The notes: generated from the letters alone by a model not told the origin. A stretch of 28,190 bases of DNA from Eubacterium sp. UBA3720 (GCA_002371335.1 DFHP01000204.1:1-28190); one strand, 5' to 3'; counted from the stretch's first letter, positions 15,260 to 23,229 are shown. Program-made: numbers and translations.

Positions 15260-15905
15260 TGTCATGGAACGTATCATATGCATAGTTATCGGATATTTAT
15301 TTGGATTGATTCAAACGTCTTATATCATTGGAAGGACTCAGGGGATCGATATCCGCAGCAGGGGAAGCGGGAACGCGGGAACCACGAACGCATTAAGGAC
15401 GCTCGGCGCAAAGTGGGGCGCGATTACTCTGCTTGGCGATGTGGGAAAATGTATTCTCGCGGTTTTGCTGACGTGGCTTATATTTCATAAAGGATATCCT
15501 GATACGGTACAGCTGTTGAAGATATGGACGGCTGCAGGCGTCATTCTGGGACATGATTTTCCTTTTTATATGGGATTTAAGGGAGGAAAAGGTTTCGCGT
15601 CCATGGTAGGAATGGCCATCGCCTTTTGTGACTGGTATGTTCTGCTGGTATGCGCGATAGTATTTTTTTGTTTGTTTTTTACATTGCACTACGTGTCTTT
15701 AAGTTCGCTTTCCACATCAGTCACATTTCTGATCGGAGTGATCATCTCGGGACAGATGGGAAAGTACTTAATGCCTCAGGCGGCACTTATTGAAATGTAT
15801 CTGGTTATAGGAGCTCTGGTACTGCTTACCTTTATCAAACACAGAAGCAATATAGCCCGTCTGCTCAAAGGGGAAGAGAGAAAAACGTTCCTGAAAAAGC
15901 ATTGA
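15252..15905 (+). CDS. plsY: Acyl-phosphate:glycerol-3-phosphate acyltransferase PlsY
   Basis: The integral membrane enzyme (213-217 aa) transfers an acyl group from acyl-phosphate to glycerol 3-phosphate, the first step of phospholipid synthesis. Motifs are SRGSGNAGTTNALRTLG (about 35-51) and GHDFPFYMGFKGGKGFA (about 100-116), with about five membrane spans. Two starts are possible: GTG at 15252, which overlaps the der stop and follows AGGGAAAG by 5 nt, or ATG at 15264 (MERIICIVIGY), closer to typical family starts. It precedes gpsA, which makes its substrate. Confidence 0.95.
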   Translation: MIDVMERIICIVIGYLFGLIQTSYIIGRTQGIDIRSRGSGNAGTTNALRTLGAKWGAITLLGDVGKCILAVLLTWLIFHKGYPDTVQLLKIWTAAGVILGHDFPFYMGFKGGKGFASMVGMAIAFCDWYVLLVCAIVFFCLFFTLHYVSLSSLSTSVTFLIGVIISGQMGKYLMPQAALIEMYLVIGALVLLTFIKHRSNIARLLKGEERKTFLKKH

Positions 15906-15995
15906 AGCAGAAAAAACGTGAAATGCCGCATTGCAGGGAAAAGATGTGAACGGTCAGAATATAAAGATAAAGAGAGTAAAAAAGGAGAATGAAAA

Positions 15996-16997
15996 ATGGC
16001 AAATATCAGTGTGATTGGATCAGGAAGCTGGGGAACGGCGATTGCCTGGCTTCTCAGCAATAATGGTCATCAGGTTACTATCTGGTCTTATCTTAAAGAA
16101 GAGACAGAAATGTTTATGAAGAATCATGAGAATACGGATAAGCTGCCGGGCGTCAAACTGGCAGATGATGTAAAATATACGAACGATCTGCGGGAGGCTG
16201 TCAGCGGAAAAGATATTCTGGTGCTTGCCGTTCCTTCGCCGGTGGTAAGAAGTACGTCCAGAAGCATGTCTCCATATGTAGCGGAAGGTCAGCTGATTGT
16301 AAGTCTTGCAAAAGGCATCGAAGAGTCAACCCTGATGACAATGTCAGAGATCGAAGAGCAGGAGATTCCACAGGCAAATGTAGCGGTACTGTCCGGCCCG
16401 AGCCACGCTGAGGAAGTAGGCAGAGGACTTCCCACTACAATAGTCGCAGGAGCGCATGACCGTGAGACCGCACAGCGTGTTCAGTCTGTCTTTATGTCGC
16501 CGGTATTCAGGGTTTATACAAGCTCCGATATGCTGGGTATTCAGATCGGCGCATCTCTGAAAAATGTCATAGCGCTTGCGGCAGGTATTGCAGATGGTAT
16601 AGGATACGGCGATAACTCGAAGGCCGCGCTGATCACAAGAGGTTCGGCGGAGATCACACGTCTTGGAATAGCTATGGGAGCGAATCCGAAGACTTTGCTT
16701 GGTCTTTCCGGAATCGGCGATCTTTTTGTAACATGTGCCAGCAAGCACAGCAGGAACAGAAACGCAGGTTATCTGATCGGAAAAGGTTATACGATGAAAC
16801 AGGCTATGGATGAAGTACACCAGGTGGTTGAGGGAGTTTATTCCGCAAAGGCAGGACTGCTTCTGGGGAAAAAATATAATATTGAGATGCCGATCGTGGA
16901 AGTGATAAATAAAGTCCTATTTGAGGGAATGAGCGCAGAGGAAGGCGTGAAGGAACTCATGATGAGGACCGGAAAAGACGAACTGGAATCCTGGTAG
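15996..16997 (+). CDS. gpsA: Glycerol-3-phosphate dehydrogenase [NAD(P)+]
   Basis: The 333-aa cytosolic enzyme reduces dihydroxyacetone phosphate to sn-glycerol 3-phosphate for PlsY. It has the Rossmann loop IGSGSWGTAIAWLL (6-19), LAVPSP, SLAKGIE, SGPSHAEEV, the catalytic Lys in GASLKNVIALAAGI (about 186-199), and GLSGIGDLFVTC. Length and motif order are normal. AAAGGAG is well placed before the ATG. It is the last gene of the DUF512-der-plsY-gpsA operon; no strong terminator follows in the 228-bp gap, only a 7-bp hairpin CTGTTCA/TGAACAG (about 17042-17069). Confidence 0.97.
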   Translation: MANISVIGSGSWGTAIAWLLSNNGHQVTIWSYLKEETEMFMKNHENTDKLPGVKLADDVKYTNDLREAVSGKDILVLAVPSPVVRSTSRSMSPYVAEGQLIVSLAKGIEESTLMTMSEIEEQEIPQANVAVLSGPSHAEEVGRGLPTTIVAGAHDRETAQRVQSVFMSPVFRVYTSSDMLGIQIGASLKNVIALAAGIADGIGYGDNSKAALITRGSAEITRLGIAMGANPKTLLGLSGIGDLFVTCASKHSRNRNAGYLIGKGYTMKQAMDEVHQVVEGVYSAKAGLLLGKKYNIEMPIVEVINKVLFEGMSAEEGVKELMMRTGKDELESW

Positions 16998-17225
16998 GAA
17001 GCATATTATAAGATGTGCCGCAGGACCCGGTGAAAAGTTATGCTGTTCATGATAAGAATTTCTGAACAGGAAAGTATAGGCTGGAGTCTTAAGAAGATTT
17101 ATTATAAAATATTTACATCTATTCTGGAATGCTTTTATCCGCATGGATGAAGGCCCGGACCCCGACGTGAATAAAACTGCTTTAATCTATGGGCCGGTAT
17201 ATATTTTTTGCAGGAGGAGAGAGGG

Positions 17226-18911
17226 ATGGGATACAAAAGCGATATTGAGATCGCGCAGGAAAGTGTGATGGAACCGATCGTGAAGGTTGCGGAAAGAATC
17301 GGCCTGTCAGAGGATGATCTGATCACATATGGTAAATATAAAGCAAAGGTAGATCTTAACTATCTGAACACGGATAAGCCGGATGGCAAACTGATCCTGG
17401 TGACAGCGATAAATCCTACGCCGGCAGGCGAGGGAAAGACGACTACCTCTATCGGTCTGGTAGATGCATTGAATAAGATCGGAAAGAAAGCGACAGGCGC
17501 GCTTAGGGAGCCGTCGATGGGACCGGTGTTCGGCGTTAAGGGCGGCGCGGCCGGCGGAGGATACGCCCAGGTGGTTCCGATGGAGGATATCAACCTGCAT
17601 TTCACAGGTGATTTCCACGCCATTACTGCGGCAAACAATCTCCTGGCGGCAATGATAGATAATCATATCCAGCAGGGAAACGAACTGAACATTGATCCGA
17701 GAAAAATCACATGGAAAAGATGCCTTGACATGAACGACCGTCAGCTTCGTTCTGTGATCGATGGACTCGGCGGCAGGATCAACGGAGTTCCGAGGGAGGA
17801 TTCCTTTGATATCACAGTCGCTTCAGAGGTCATGGCTGCATTCTGTCTGGCTGCAGGTCATGCGGATCTGAAGGAGCGTCTTTCGAAACTGATCATTGGA
17901 TATACATACGGAAAACCGTCAGAACATAAACCTGTAACTGCAGGTGATCTTCATGCGGAAGGTGCAATGACGGCCCTTCTGAAGGATGCTCTTTATCCGA
18001 ACATAGTACAGACGCTGGAGCATAATCCGGTGTTTATCCATGGAGGCCCGTTCGCAAATATCGCGCATGGCTGCAATTCGGTCACGGCCACAAAGATGGC
18101 TCTGAAAAGCGCCGATTACGCCGTTACGGAGGCAGGATTCGGAGCTGATCTCGGTGCTGAAAAGTTCATGGATATAAAATGCCGCATGACGGGACTGAAA
18201 CCGAATGCGATCGTTATCGTTGCCACTGTTCGCGCGCTGAAATACAACGGCGGCGTTCCGAAGGCACAGCTGAATGAGGAAAACATTGATGCGGTAAAAG
18301 CAGGCATACCGAACCTGACACGTCACATCAGTAATATAAAAAATGTTTTCCATGTGCCTTGCGTTGTAGCTGTCAACGCATTCCCGACAGATACAGCCAG
18401 AGAGCTGGAACTTGTAAGGAAAACCTGTGAGGAGATGGGCGTAAACGTTATTGTCTCTGAAGTATGGGCAAAAGGAGGCGAAGGCGGAAAGGATCTGGCG
18501 AAAGAAGTGGTGCGCCTTTGCGATATGGATAATTCAGGCTTTACATATTCCTATGAGCTTGAGGGAAGCATAGAGGAAAAAATGAACCGCATCGTAAGGT
18601 CGGTTTACGGAGGCAGAAAAGCGGTATTTACCGCAGCTGCGCATAAACAGGCTGAAGAACTGGAAAAGAATGGCTATGGAAATCTCCCGATCTGTGTGGC
18701 AAAGACACAGTACAGCTTCACAGATGATCCGAAGGTACTTGGAGCTCCGGATGATTTTGACGTAACTGTCAGGAATGTCCGTCTGTGCGCAGGCGCCGGG
18801 TTCGTGGTCGTACTTACAGGAGATATAAATACTATGCCCGGCTTGCCAAAAGTTCCCGCGGCTGTTAACATTGATGTAGATGAAAACGGTAAGATAACAG
18901 GATTGTTTTAA
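17226..18911 (+). CDS. fhs: Formate--tetrahydrofolate ligase
   Basis: The 561-aa enzyme makes 10-formyl-THF from formate, ATP and THF. The P-loop-like TPAGEGKTTTSIGL (about 66-79), GALREPSMGPVFGVKGGAAGGGYAQVVPMEDINLHFTGD in sequence after it, EAGFGADLGAEKF, EVWAKGGEGG and the end GLPKVPAAVNIDVDENGKITGLF are all present. The start at 17226 has AGGAGG 8 nt upstream. In clostridia this enzyme serves either the methyl branch of acetogenesis or general one-carbon supply; the presence of fchA and folD next to it completes conversion to methylene-THF. No CODH/ACS genes are in view, so acetogenesis cannot be claimed. No ZTP-riboswitch signature was found in the 228-bp upstream gap. Confidence 0.97.
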   Translation: MGYKSDIEIAQESVMEPIVKVAERIGLSEDDLITYGKYKAKVDLNYLNTDKPDGKLILVTAINPTPAGEGKTTTSIGLVDALNKIGKKATGALREPSMGPVFGVKGGAAGGGYAQVVPMEDINLHFTGDFHAITAANNLLAAMIDNHIQQGNELNIDPRKITWKRCLDMNDRQLRSVIDGLGGRINGVPREDSFDITVASEVMAAFCLAAGHADLKERLSKLIIGYTYGKPSEHKPVTAGDLHAEGAMTALLKDALYPNIVQTLEHNPVFIHGGPFANIAHGCNSVTATKMALKSADYAVTEAGFGADLGAEKFMDIKCRMTGLKPNAIVIVATVRALKYNGGVPKAQLNEENIDAVKAGIPNLTRHISNIKNVFHVPCVVAVNAFPTDTARELELVRKTCEEMGVNVIVSEVWAKGGEGGKDLAKEVVRLCDMDNSGFTYSYELEGSIEEKMNRIVRSVYGGRKAVFTAAAHKQAEELEKNGYGNLPICVAKTQYSFTDDPKVLGAPDDFDVTVRNVRLCAGAGFVVVLTGDINTMPGLPKVPAAVNIDVDENGKITGLF

Positions 18912-18922
18912 GCCGGCTCATG

Positions 18923-18956
18923 AACCTGCGGCGGGAATCTCTGCCGTAGGTTTTTT
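18923..18956 (+). terminator. Terminator after fhs
   Basis: AACCTGCGGC (18923-18932) pairs with GCCGTAGGTT (18943-18952, one G-U) and runs into TTTTTTG, 12 bp after the fhs stop. Confidence 0.85.
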
Positions 18957-19116
18957 GTTTCACAGGAAACCCCGTCAATTGCCTGTGAAACGAAACCCTC
19001 CGGGGGATGCACACGCCGCACAGAGGAAGGCAGCTGCGCTGCCGTGCGGCGGCGCGCAAAGTCCAGTTCGCTCCCCTCAAGATTGAGGGGCTGGGGAGCT
19101 GAAGTCCGCTTCAGAG
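18957..19116 (-). repeat. Hairpin-rich repeat related to the IS605-like elements
   Basis: The stretch contains, in order: GTTTCACAGG/CCTGTGAAAC (18957-18991); the core CTCCGGGGGATGC (18998-19010), which is the complement of the core in copy 3; CGCCGCAC/GTGCGGCG enclosing GGCAGC/GCTGCC; CCCCTCAA/TTGAGGGG; and CTGAAG/CTTCAG. Read on the minus strand the layout resembles copies 1 and 3: GCATCCCCCGGAG, GTTT, then a hairpin with ATTGA in the loop. The distal end is different, so it would be a relative rather than the same element. It separates fhs from fchA. Confidence 0.6.
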
Positions 19117-19174
19117 GTTAATACTGTTTTTTTTTGGGAACGTACCGGTTCTGCAGTTACATTCAGGAGGAGTT

Positions 19175-19804
19175 ATGCAATATACGGAGTTAAAATGCAC
19201 GGAATATACGGAGCAGCTCTCGTCAAAGGCCCCGGTCCCGGGAGGAGGAGGCACAGCTGCCCTCACAGGCGCGCTTTCCGCATCTCTATGCAGCATGGTA
19301 GGAAATCTTACCATAGGCAAGAAAAAATATGCGGATGTTGAAGATGAGATCCGGGGGCTGATGGAAAAGACAGAACGGCTTCGAAGAGAGCTTCTTTCGC
19401 TCGTTGAAGCTGACGCAGAAGCTTTTGAACCGCTGTCAAAGGCATATGGTCTTCCAAAGGAAACCGAAGAGCAGGCGGAGCAGAAGGCTCGCGTGATGGA
19501 AGAATGTCTGAAAAACGCGGCGGAAGTTCCTTTTCAGATCATGCGGAAAATCTGTGAGGTTATAGATCTTGTGGATACTTTCAGGAAAAAGGGGTCTGTT
19601 CTTGCAGTCAGTGATGCAGGCGTGGCAGCTGCTCTTGCCGCTGCGGCTTTGAAAAGCGCATCGCTGAATGTTTTTATCAATACCCGTCTTATGACAGACA
19701 GACAGAAAGCCGGGGAGATGAACAAAGCATGTAACGACATGCTTTCCGTATATATTCCCATGGCAGAGAGAACGTTTGAGAAAGTAAAAAATAAGCTTTG
19801 CTGA
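19175..19804 (+). CDS. fchA: Methenyl-THF cyclohydrolase / formimino-THF cyclodeaminase family
   Basis: The 209-aa helical protein is of the FchA/FTCD C-terminal family. Typical segments are APVPGGGGTAALTGALSASL (about 19-38), VGNLTIGKKKY, LVEADAEAFEPLSKAYGLPK and SVLAVSDAGVAAALAAAALKSASLNVFINT. In clostridia members of this family interconvert 10-formyl-THF and methenyl-THF (or deaminate formimino-THF). Its place between fhs and folD favours the cyclohydrolase role, strongly so because the neighbouring FolD seems to lack cyclohydrolase residues. AGGAGG lies 7 nt before ATG. Confidence 0.93.
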   Translation: MQYTELKCTEYTEQLSSKAPVPGGGGTAALTGALSASLCSMVGNLTIGKKKYADVEDEIRGLMEKTERLRRELLSLVEADAEAFEPLSKAYGLPKETEEQAEQKARVMEECLKNAAEVPFQIMRKICEVIDLVDTFRKKGSVLAVSDAGVAAALAAAALKSASLNVFINTRLMTDRQKAGEMNKACNDMLSVYIPMAERTFEKVKNKLC

Positions 19805-19899
19805 CAGACGCCGGATGCAGACAGCGAAGGTGCAGTTGTCAGGTTTAAGAGTTTTTCAGGAAATTATAGAAAATGGTTTTACAGGAGAGGGAAGGGAAA

Positions 19900-20754
19900 A
19901 TGGCAAAAATTCTTACCGGAAAAGAGGTTGCTGCCAGTATAAATGAGGAATCAAAAAAGGTGATCGAAAGACTGGCAAGGGAGGGAATTGTTCCATGCAT
20001 CGGCATTATACGGATCGGTGAAAATGAGTCTGATATTTCATATGAGAAAGGACTGCTTAAACGATGTGAAGCAATGCGGCTTAATGTAAAAAAATATATG
20101 CTTCCGTCAGACGTCTCAGAGGAGCGGGTCATCCGGACGATCGAGGAGGCGAACGAAGATGAAAACGTTCATGGCATCCTGATATTCCGTCCGCTGCCGA
20201 AGCACATCCGCGAGGATGTGGTCCTGGCTCATTTAAAGCCGGAAAAAGATGTGGATTGCGTTACGCTGGCGTCTCTGGCCGGCGTATTCACAGGCAGAAA
20301 GATCGGTTTCCTGCCATGCACGCCGGAGGCAGTTATCCGGACACTGGATCATTACGGCGTGGACTGCAAAGGGAAAAAAGCTGTTGTCATCGGCAGGAGC
20401 ATTGTGGTAGGAAAACCCCTTGCAATGCTTCTTCTGGGAAAGAACGCAACGGTTACCATGTGTCATACGAAAACCGCCGACCTTCCGAAGGAAGCAAAAG
20501 AGGCTGATATTCTTATTGCGGCAGCGGGGAAGGCAGGAATTGTTACGGGAGATTTTGTAAAGGAAGGACAGATCGTGATCGATGTGGGGATCAATGTCAA
20601 TGAAGACGGTAAGCTTTGCGGAGATGTAGACCGTGAAAGCGTCGAGCCGGCTGCAGAAGCCATTACCCCGGTACCGGGAGGGATCGGAAGCGTTACCACG
20701 GCAGTTCTTGTAAGCCATGTGGTCAGCGCGGCGTCCGAGCAGTACGGTATGTGA
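19900..20754 (+). CDS. folD: Methylene-THF dehydrogenase FolD, apparently lacking cyclohydrolase residues
   Basis: The 284-aa FolD-family protein starts at 19900 (GGAGAGG upstream). The catalytic domain has GENESDISY, GILIFRPLP and KPEKDVD; the NAD(P) domain has VIGRSIVVGKPLAMLLLGKNATVTMCH, ADILIAAAGKAG, VIDVGIN and TPVPGGIGSVTTAVL. In bifunctional FolD the motif is Y-x-x-x-K (Lys54 in E. coli, Lys56 in human) and the loop is VQLPLP (Gln). Here Tyr48 is kept but the position four residues on is Leu52, and the loop is IFRPLP, so Gln is Phe96. Both residues are tied to cyclohydrolase activity, so this is probably a dehydrogenase only. A partner cyclohydrolase (FchA) is 95 bp upstream. Confidence 0.93.
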   Translation: MAKILTGKEVAASINEESKKVIERLAREGIVPCIGIIRIGENESDISYEKGLLKRCEAMRLNVKKYMLPSDVSEERVIRTIEEANEDENVHGILIFRPLPKHIREDVVLAHLKPEKDVDCVTLASLAGVFTGRKIGFLPCTPEAVIRTLDHYGVDCKGKKAVVIGRSIVVGKPLAMLLLGKNATVTMCHTKTADLPKEAKEADILIAAAGKAGIVTGDFVKEGQIVIDVGINVNEDGKLCGDVDRESVEPAAEAITPVPGGIGSVTTAVLVSHVVSAASEQYGM

Positions 20755-20815
20755 TATCCGGGAGCAAAAAGTTCATTTTTTAAGAAAAAAGCAGGCAAGA
20801 GTAATATGTCAAGTA

Positions 20816-20844
20816 TTGAATTGCACATTTTACGATAGTATAAT
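20816..20844 (+). promoter_or_regulatory. Promoter TTGAAT-17-TATAAT before a structured RNA
   Basis: TTGAAT (20816-20821), a 17-bp spacer and a perfect TATAAT (20839-20844) lie about 60 bp after folD. The predicted start is near 20851, at the edge of a stem that closes the downstream structured region. Confidence 0.7.
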
Positions 20845-20850
20845 ATCAGT

Positions 20851-21086
20851 AACCTGAAATGCTTTCTTTTGCATATTTGAACCTACAATTACTTTAAAAA
20901 GGGATTCCTATATTTTTATTCTGATGTCAGGCCCCGCTTTCATCAGGGGAAGGCAGAGGTCTAAGTGCGGTAACCCACCTGGTCTGCGACTAGGAGTCAA
21001 TTCGCGGGGATTGCATTTCGGGCCTTAATATGACACAAAACCGCTTCCATGCTGCCTTATCCGGCGGCATGGAAGTATTCTTTTTG
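20851..21086 (+). ncRNA. Structured RNA of unassigned class (6S-like or riboswitch-like leader)
   Basis: From the predicted start, CCTGAAATGC (20853-20862) pairs with GCATTTCGGG (21013-21022), closing the whole region. Inside, CCCCGC (20932-20937) pairs with GCGGGG (21004-21009), and the local stem GACT-AGG-AGTC (20989-20999) is seen. CTGATG/CATCAG and CCCC/GGGG compete with the GC-rich stem, as in a switch. A terminator follows: CTTCCATGCTGCC / GGCGGCATGGAAG (21044-21075), then TATTCTTTTTG. The closed about 175-nt hairpin starting at the transcript's 5' end recalls 6S RNA. Alternatively it is a leader controlling the phosphatase gene 30 bp on. I could not match SRP, cobalamin, TPP, THF or ZTP consensus sequences. 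Confidence 0.6.
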
Positions 21087-21115
21087 TTCGGTCACTAAAG
21101 GAGTATTTTGAAAAA

Positions 21116-21757
21116 ATGCGGCTATATATAATCAGACACGGAGAAACCTCCTGGAACGTGGAACGAAAACTGCAGGGGCAGAAAGGCGCGGATCTTAACG
21201 AAAAGGGGATCAGGCTGGCGGAGATCACCAGGGACGCACTGAAGGATATACCGTTTGATCTTTGTATTACAAGCCCGGCCCTTCGCGCAAGGCACACTGC
21301 CGAGATCATTATGGAAGGCCGGAACGTGCCGGTCATTGAAGACGAGAGGCTGATAGAGATAAGTTTCGGAGAATGGGAAGGAAAAAAATCTCTTGGAGAA
21401 GACCCGGAGATCCCTCCCGAGCGGTTCCGCCCTTTTTTTACAGATTCCTGGAATTATATCCCCCCGGAAGGCGGAGAGTCCATAAGGCAGATAATCGACC
21501 GTTCCGGAGAGTTCCTTGATGAGCTTCTGTCAAATAATAATTACCGGGACAAAACCATCATGCTTTCCTCGCACGGATGCGCGGTGCGGGCTCTTCTTCA
21601 TTTTGTTTACGAGGATAACAGTGATTTCTGGCATGGAAGCGTACCGCCGAACTGCGCAGTAAGCATCGTTGACGCGGCTGACGGGAAAATGGAACTGATC
21701 GCTGAAGATCAGGTTTATTACGAAGACAAATTTGACATAGATGTGTATTTTAAATAA
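21116..21757 (+). CDS. Histidine phosphatase superfamily protein
   Basis: The 213-aa phosphoglycerate-mutase-like phosphatase has the phosphohistidine motif RHGET (residues 7-11), SPALRARHTAEII (Arg), the acidic FGEWEGK, PEGGES and SSHGCAVRALL with the second His (about 156). The fold covers cobalamin-pathway CobC, phosphoglycerate mutases and general phosphatases; there are no cobalamin genes nearby, so the substrate is open. AAAGGAG lies 11 nt before the ATG. It may be read through from the structured RNA upstream, in which case the terminator at 21044-21086 would control it. Confidence 0.88.
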   Translation: MRLYIIRHGETSWNVERKLQGQKGADLNEKGIRLAEITRDALKDIPFDLCITSPALRARHTAEIIMEGRNVPVIEDERLIEISFGEWEGKKSLGEDPEIPPERFRPFFTDSWNYIPPEGGESIRQIIDRSGEFLDELLSNNNYRDKTIMLSSHGCAVRALLHFVYEDNSDFWHGSVPPNCAVSIVDAADGKMELIAEDQVYYEDKFDIDVYFK

Positions 21758-21759
21758 TA

Positions 21760-21965
21760 AAAACTTCCTACATGGAATTTCTGAAACAGTTTGATCATGA
21801 AAATAACATCTCAAGGACGCTCCCGCTTCTGTCTTGCAGGCAGCGGTACTAATGAATTTTCAGCGCTTACACTTGAAAATTCAAAGTGCCGGCCGCAAGC
21901 CAAAACCTTTACGATGTTATTTTTCATGATTAGGACTGCCCCACTATGATGATGTAGGAAGTTTT
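21760..21965. repeat. 206-bp nested palindromic element
   Basis: The outer ends AAAACTTCCTACAT (21760-21773) and ATGTAGGAAGTTTT (21952-21965) are perfect 14-bp inverted repeats. Nested inside are TCATGAAAATAACATC (21795-21810) with its complement at 21913-21929 (one extra T), and at the centre GAATTTTCA/TGAAAATTC. The left end is repeated directly at 21977-22016. No frame in it looks coding. It could be a MITE-like element or a very structured RNA. It begins 3 bp after the phosphatase stop codon. Confidence 0.8.
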
Positions 21966-21976
21966 AGCAAATAACA

Positions 21977-22029
21977 AAAACTTCCCACATGGAATTTCTG
22001 AAACTGTTTGATCATGAAGCGGGAAGTTT
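21977..22029. repeat. Second partial copy of the palindromic element's left end, with its own hairpin
   Basis: About 40 bp (AAAAACTTCCCACATGG, then ...TTTCTGAAAC-GTTTGATCATGAA) match 21759-21800 with few changes. AAACTTCCC (21978-21986) pairs with GGGAAGTTT (22021-22029). The change TACAT to CACAT in the arm is matched by GGGAAG on the other side, so pairing has been kept. Confidence 0.75.
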
Positions 22030-22120
22030 GGCAGTGTAAAAAAAGGGACTGTGTCTGACTTGCGCGATCATAGCGAATGGAGCGGAACAGGTCCCGAAAA
22101 AGATCGAGAGTGTGAGATAA

Positions 22121-23146
22121 ATGAAGACAAGTGATTTTAACTATTACCTTCCGCAGGAACTGATTGCACAGGATCCGCTGGAGGACAGAAGCGCTTCCCG
22201 CCTTTTATCCCTTGACAGGGTTACCGGTGAAGTCCTTCACAGACATTTCAGAGATATCAAAGATTTTCTGCATCCGGGCGACTGTCTTGTGATCAATGAT
22301 ACAAAGGTCATCCCGGCAAGGCTTTACGGGGTAAAAAAAGATACGGGCGCAGTGATAGAGATCCTCCTTTTGAAGCGCAGAGAAAACAATATCTGGGAGA
22401 CGCTGGTAAAACCAGGGAAAAAGTGCCGGCCGGGGGCGGTGATCGTTTTTGGCGAAGGCCGTCTTACCGGCGAGATCATAGATGTGGTAGAGGAAGGAAA
22501 CAGGCTTATTCGTTTTTCTTATGAAGGTATCTTCGAGGAAATACTGGACAGCCTCGGAGAGATGCCTCTGCCGCCATATATAACCCATAAGCTCAGAGAT
22601 AAAAACCGTTACCAGACTGTCTATGCGGAGCATGAAGGATCTGCAGCAGCGCCTACTGCGGGACTGCATTTTACGAAGGAGCTTCTCGGAGAGATCGGGG
22701 AGATGGGGGTGAAGATCGCGCACGTGACGCTGCATGTGGGACTGGGAACCTTCCGCCCCGTAAAGGTGGATGAGGTTACTGATCATCATATGCATTCGGA
22801 GTTTTATATTGTAGATGAGGAAAATGCCAGACTGATAAATGATACAAAGAAGAACGGCGGACGGGTCATTGCCGTCGGCACCACGAGCTGCCGTACACTG
22901 GAATCGGCTTCTGATCAGAACGGTGTTTTAAAGCCTGGCAGCGGCTGGACAGATATTTTTATTTATCCGGGATATGAATTCAAGATGATAGATGGACTGA
23001 TCACGAATTTTCATCTGCCGGAATCAACGCTGATCATGCTTGTTTCTGCTTTTGCCGGAAGGGATCATGTCCTGGCGGCCTATGAAGAGGCTGTAAAAGA
23101 GAAGTATCGCTTTTTCTCATTCGGCGACGCCATGGTAATTCTGTGA
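22121..23146 (+). CDS. queA: S-adenosylmethionine:tRNA ribosyltransferase-isomerase
   Basis: The 341-aa enzyme adds the ribose of SAM to 7-aminomethyl-7-deazaguanine in tRNA to form epoxyqueuosine. Family segments: DFNYYLPQELIAQDPLEDRSASRLL at the N-terminus, NDTKVIPARL (about 59-68), GEMPLPPYI, RYQTVYAEHEGSAAAPTAGLHFT (about 162-184), HVTLHVGLGTFRPV, GTTSCRTLES and TNFHLPESTLIMLVSAFAG. Length is normal. The queuosine genes tgt and queG are not in the window. The upstream AGTGTGAG is only a fair ribosome binding site. Confidence 0.96.
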   Translation: MKTSDFNYYLPQELIAQDPLEDRSASRLLSLDRVTGEVLHRHFRDIKDFLHPGDCLVINDTKVIPARLYGVKKDTGAVIEILLLKRRENNIWETLVKPGKKCRPGAVIVFGEGRLTGEIIDVVEEGNRLIRFSYEGIFEEILDSLGEMPLPPYITHKLRDKNRYQTVYAEHEGSAAAPTAGLHFTKELLGEIGEMGVKIAHVTLHVGLGTFRPVKVDEVTDHHMHSEFYIVDEENARLINDTKKNGGRVIAVGTTSCRTLESASDQNGVLKPGSGWTDIFIYPGYEFKMIDGLITNFHLPESTLIMLVSAFAGRDHVLAAYEEAVKEKYRFFSFGDAMVIL

Positions 23147-23200
23147 CCGGGCTGCTGAGAAAACAGATGAACAGGTTCTGAAAAGCAGTAAAAAACAGTA

Positions 23201-23229
23201 TTGTTATAATTTTGTCAATGTGATATTAT
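23201..23229 (+). promoter_or_regulatory. Promoter of the CoA-transferase gene, with a weak Rex-like site
   Basis: TTGTTA (23201-23206), 17 bp, TATTAT (23224-23229). The sequence TTGTTATAATTTTGTCAA (23201-23218), overlapping the -35, is an imperfect match to the Rex operator TTGTTAANNNNTTAACAA (second half 5 of 7). Confidence 0.5.

Noticed and set aside
16998..17225. ZTP or THF riboswitch before fhs
   Set aside because: Neither consensus is present; only a 7-bp hairpin without T-run is seen.
20925..20955. SRP RNA apical domain, suggested by GTCAGG ... GGGGAAGGCAG
   Set aside because: The strictly conserved GGAA tetraloop region and AAGCAG strand are not matched, and no Alu-domain sequence is present.
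20930..21030. Cobalamin riboswitch, suggested by GGGAAGGC and AGGAG near a CobC-like phosphatase
   Set aside because: The order is wrong and the B12 box is absent: AGGAG here is the loop of a GACT/AGTC hairpin and lacks the ACCTGCC part.
21760..22029. Retron non-coding RNA
   Set aside because: Terminal inverted repeats are present but no reverse transcriptase gene is in the neighbourhood.
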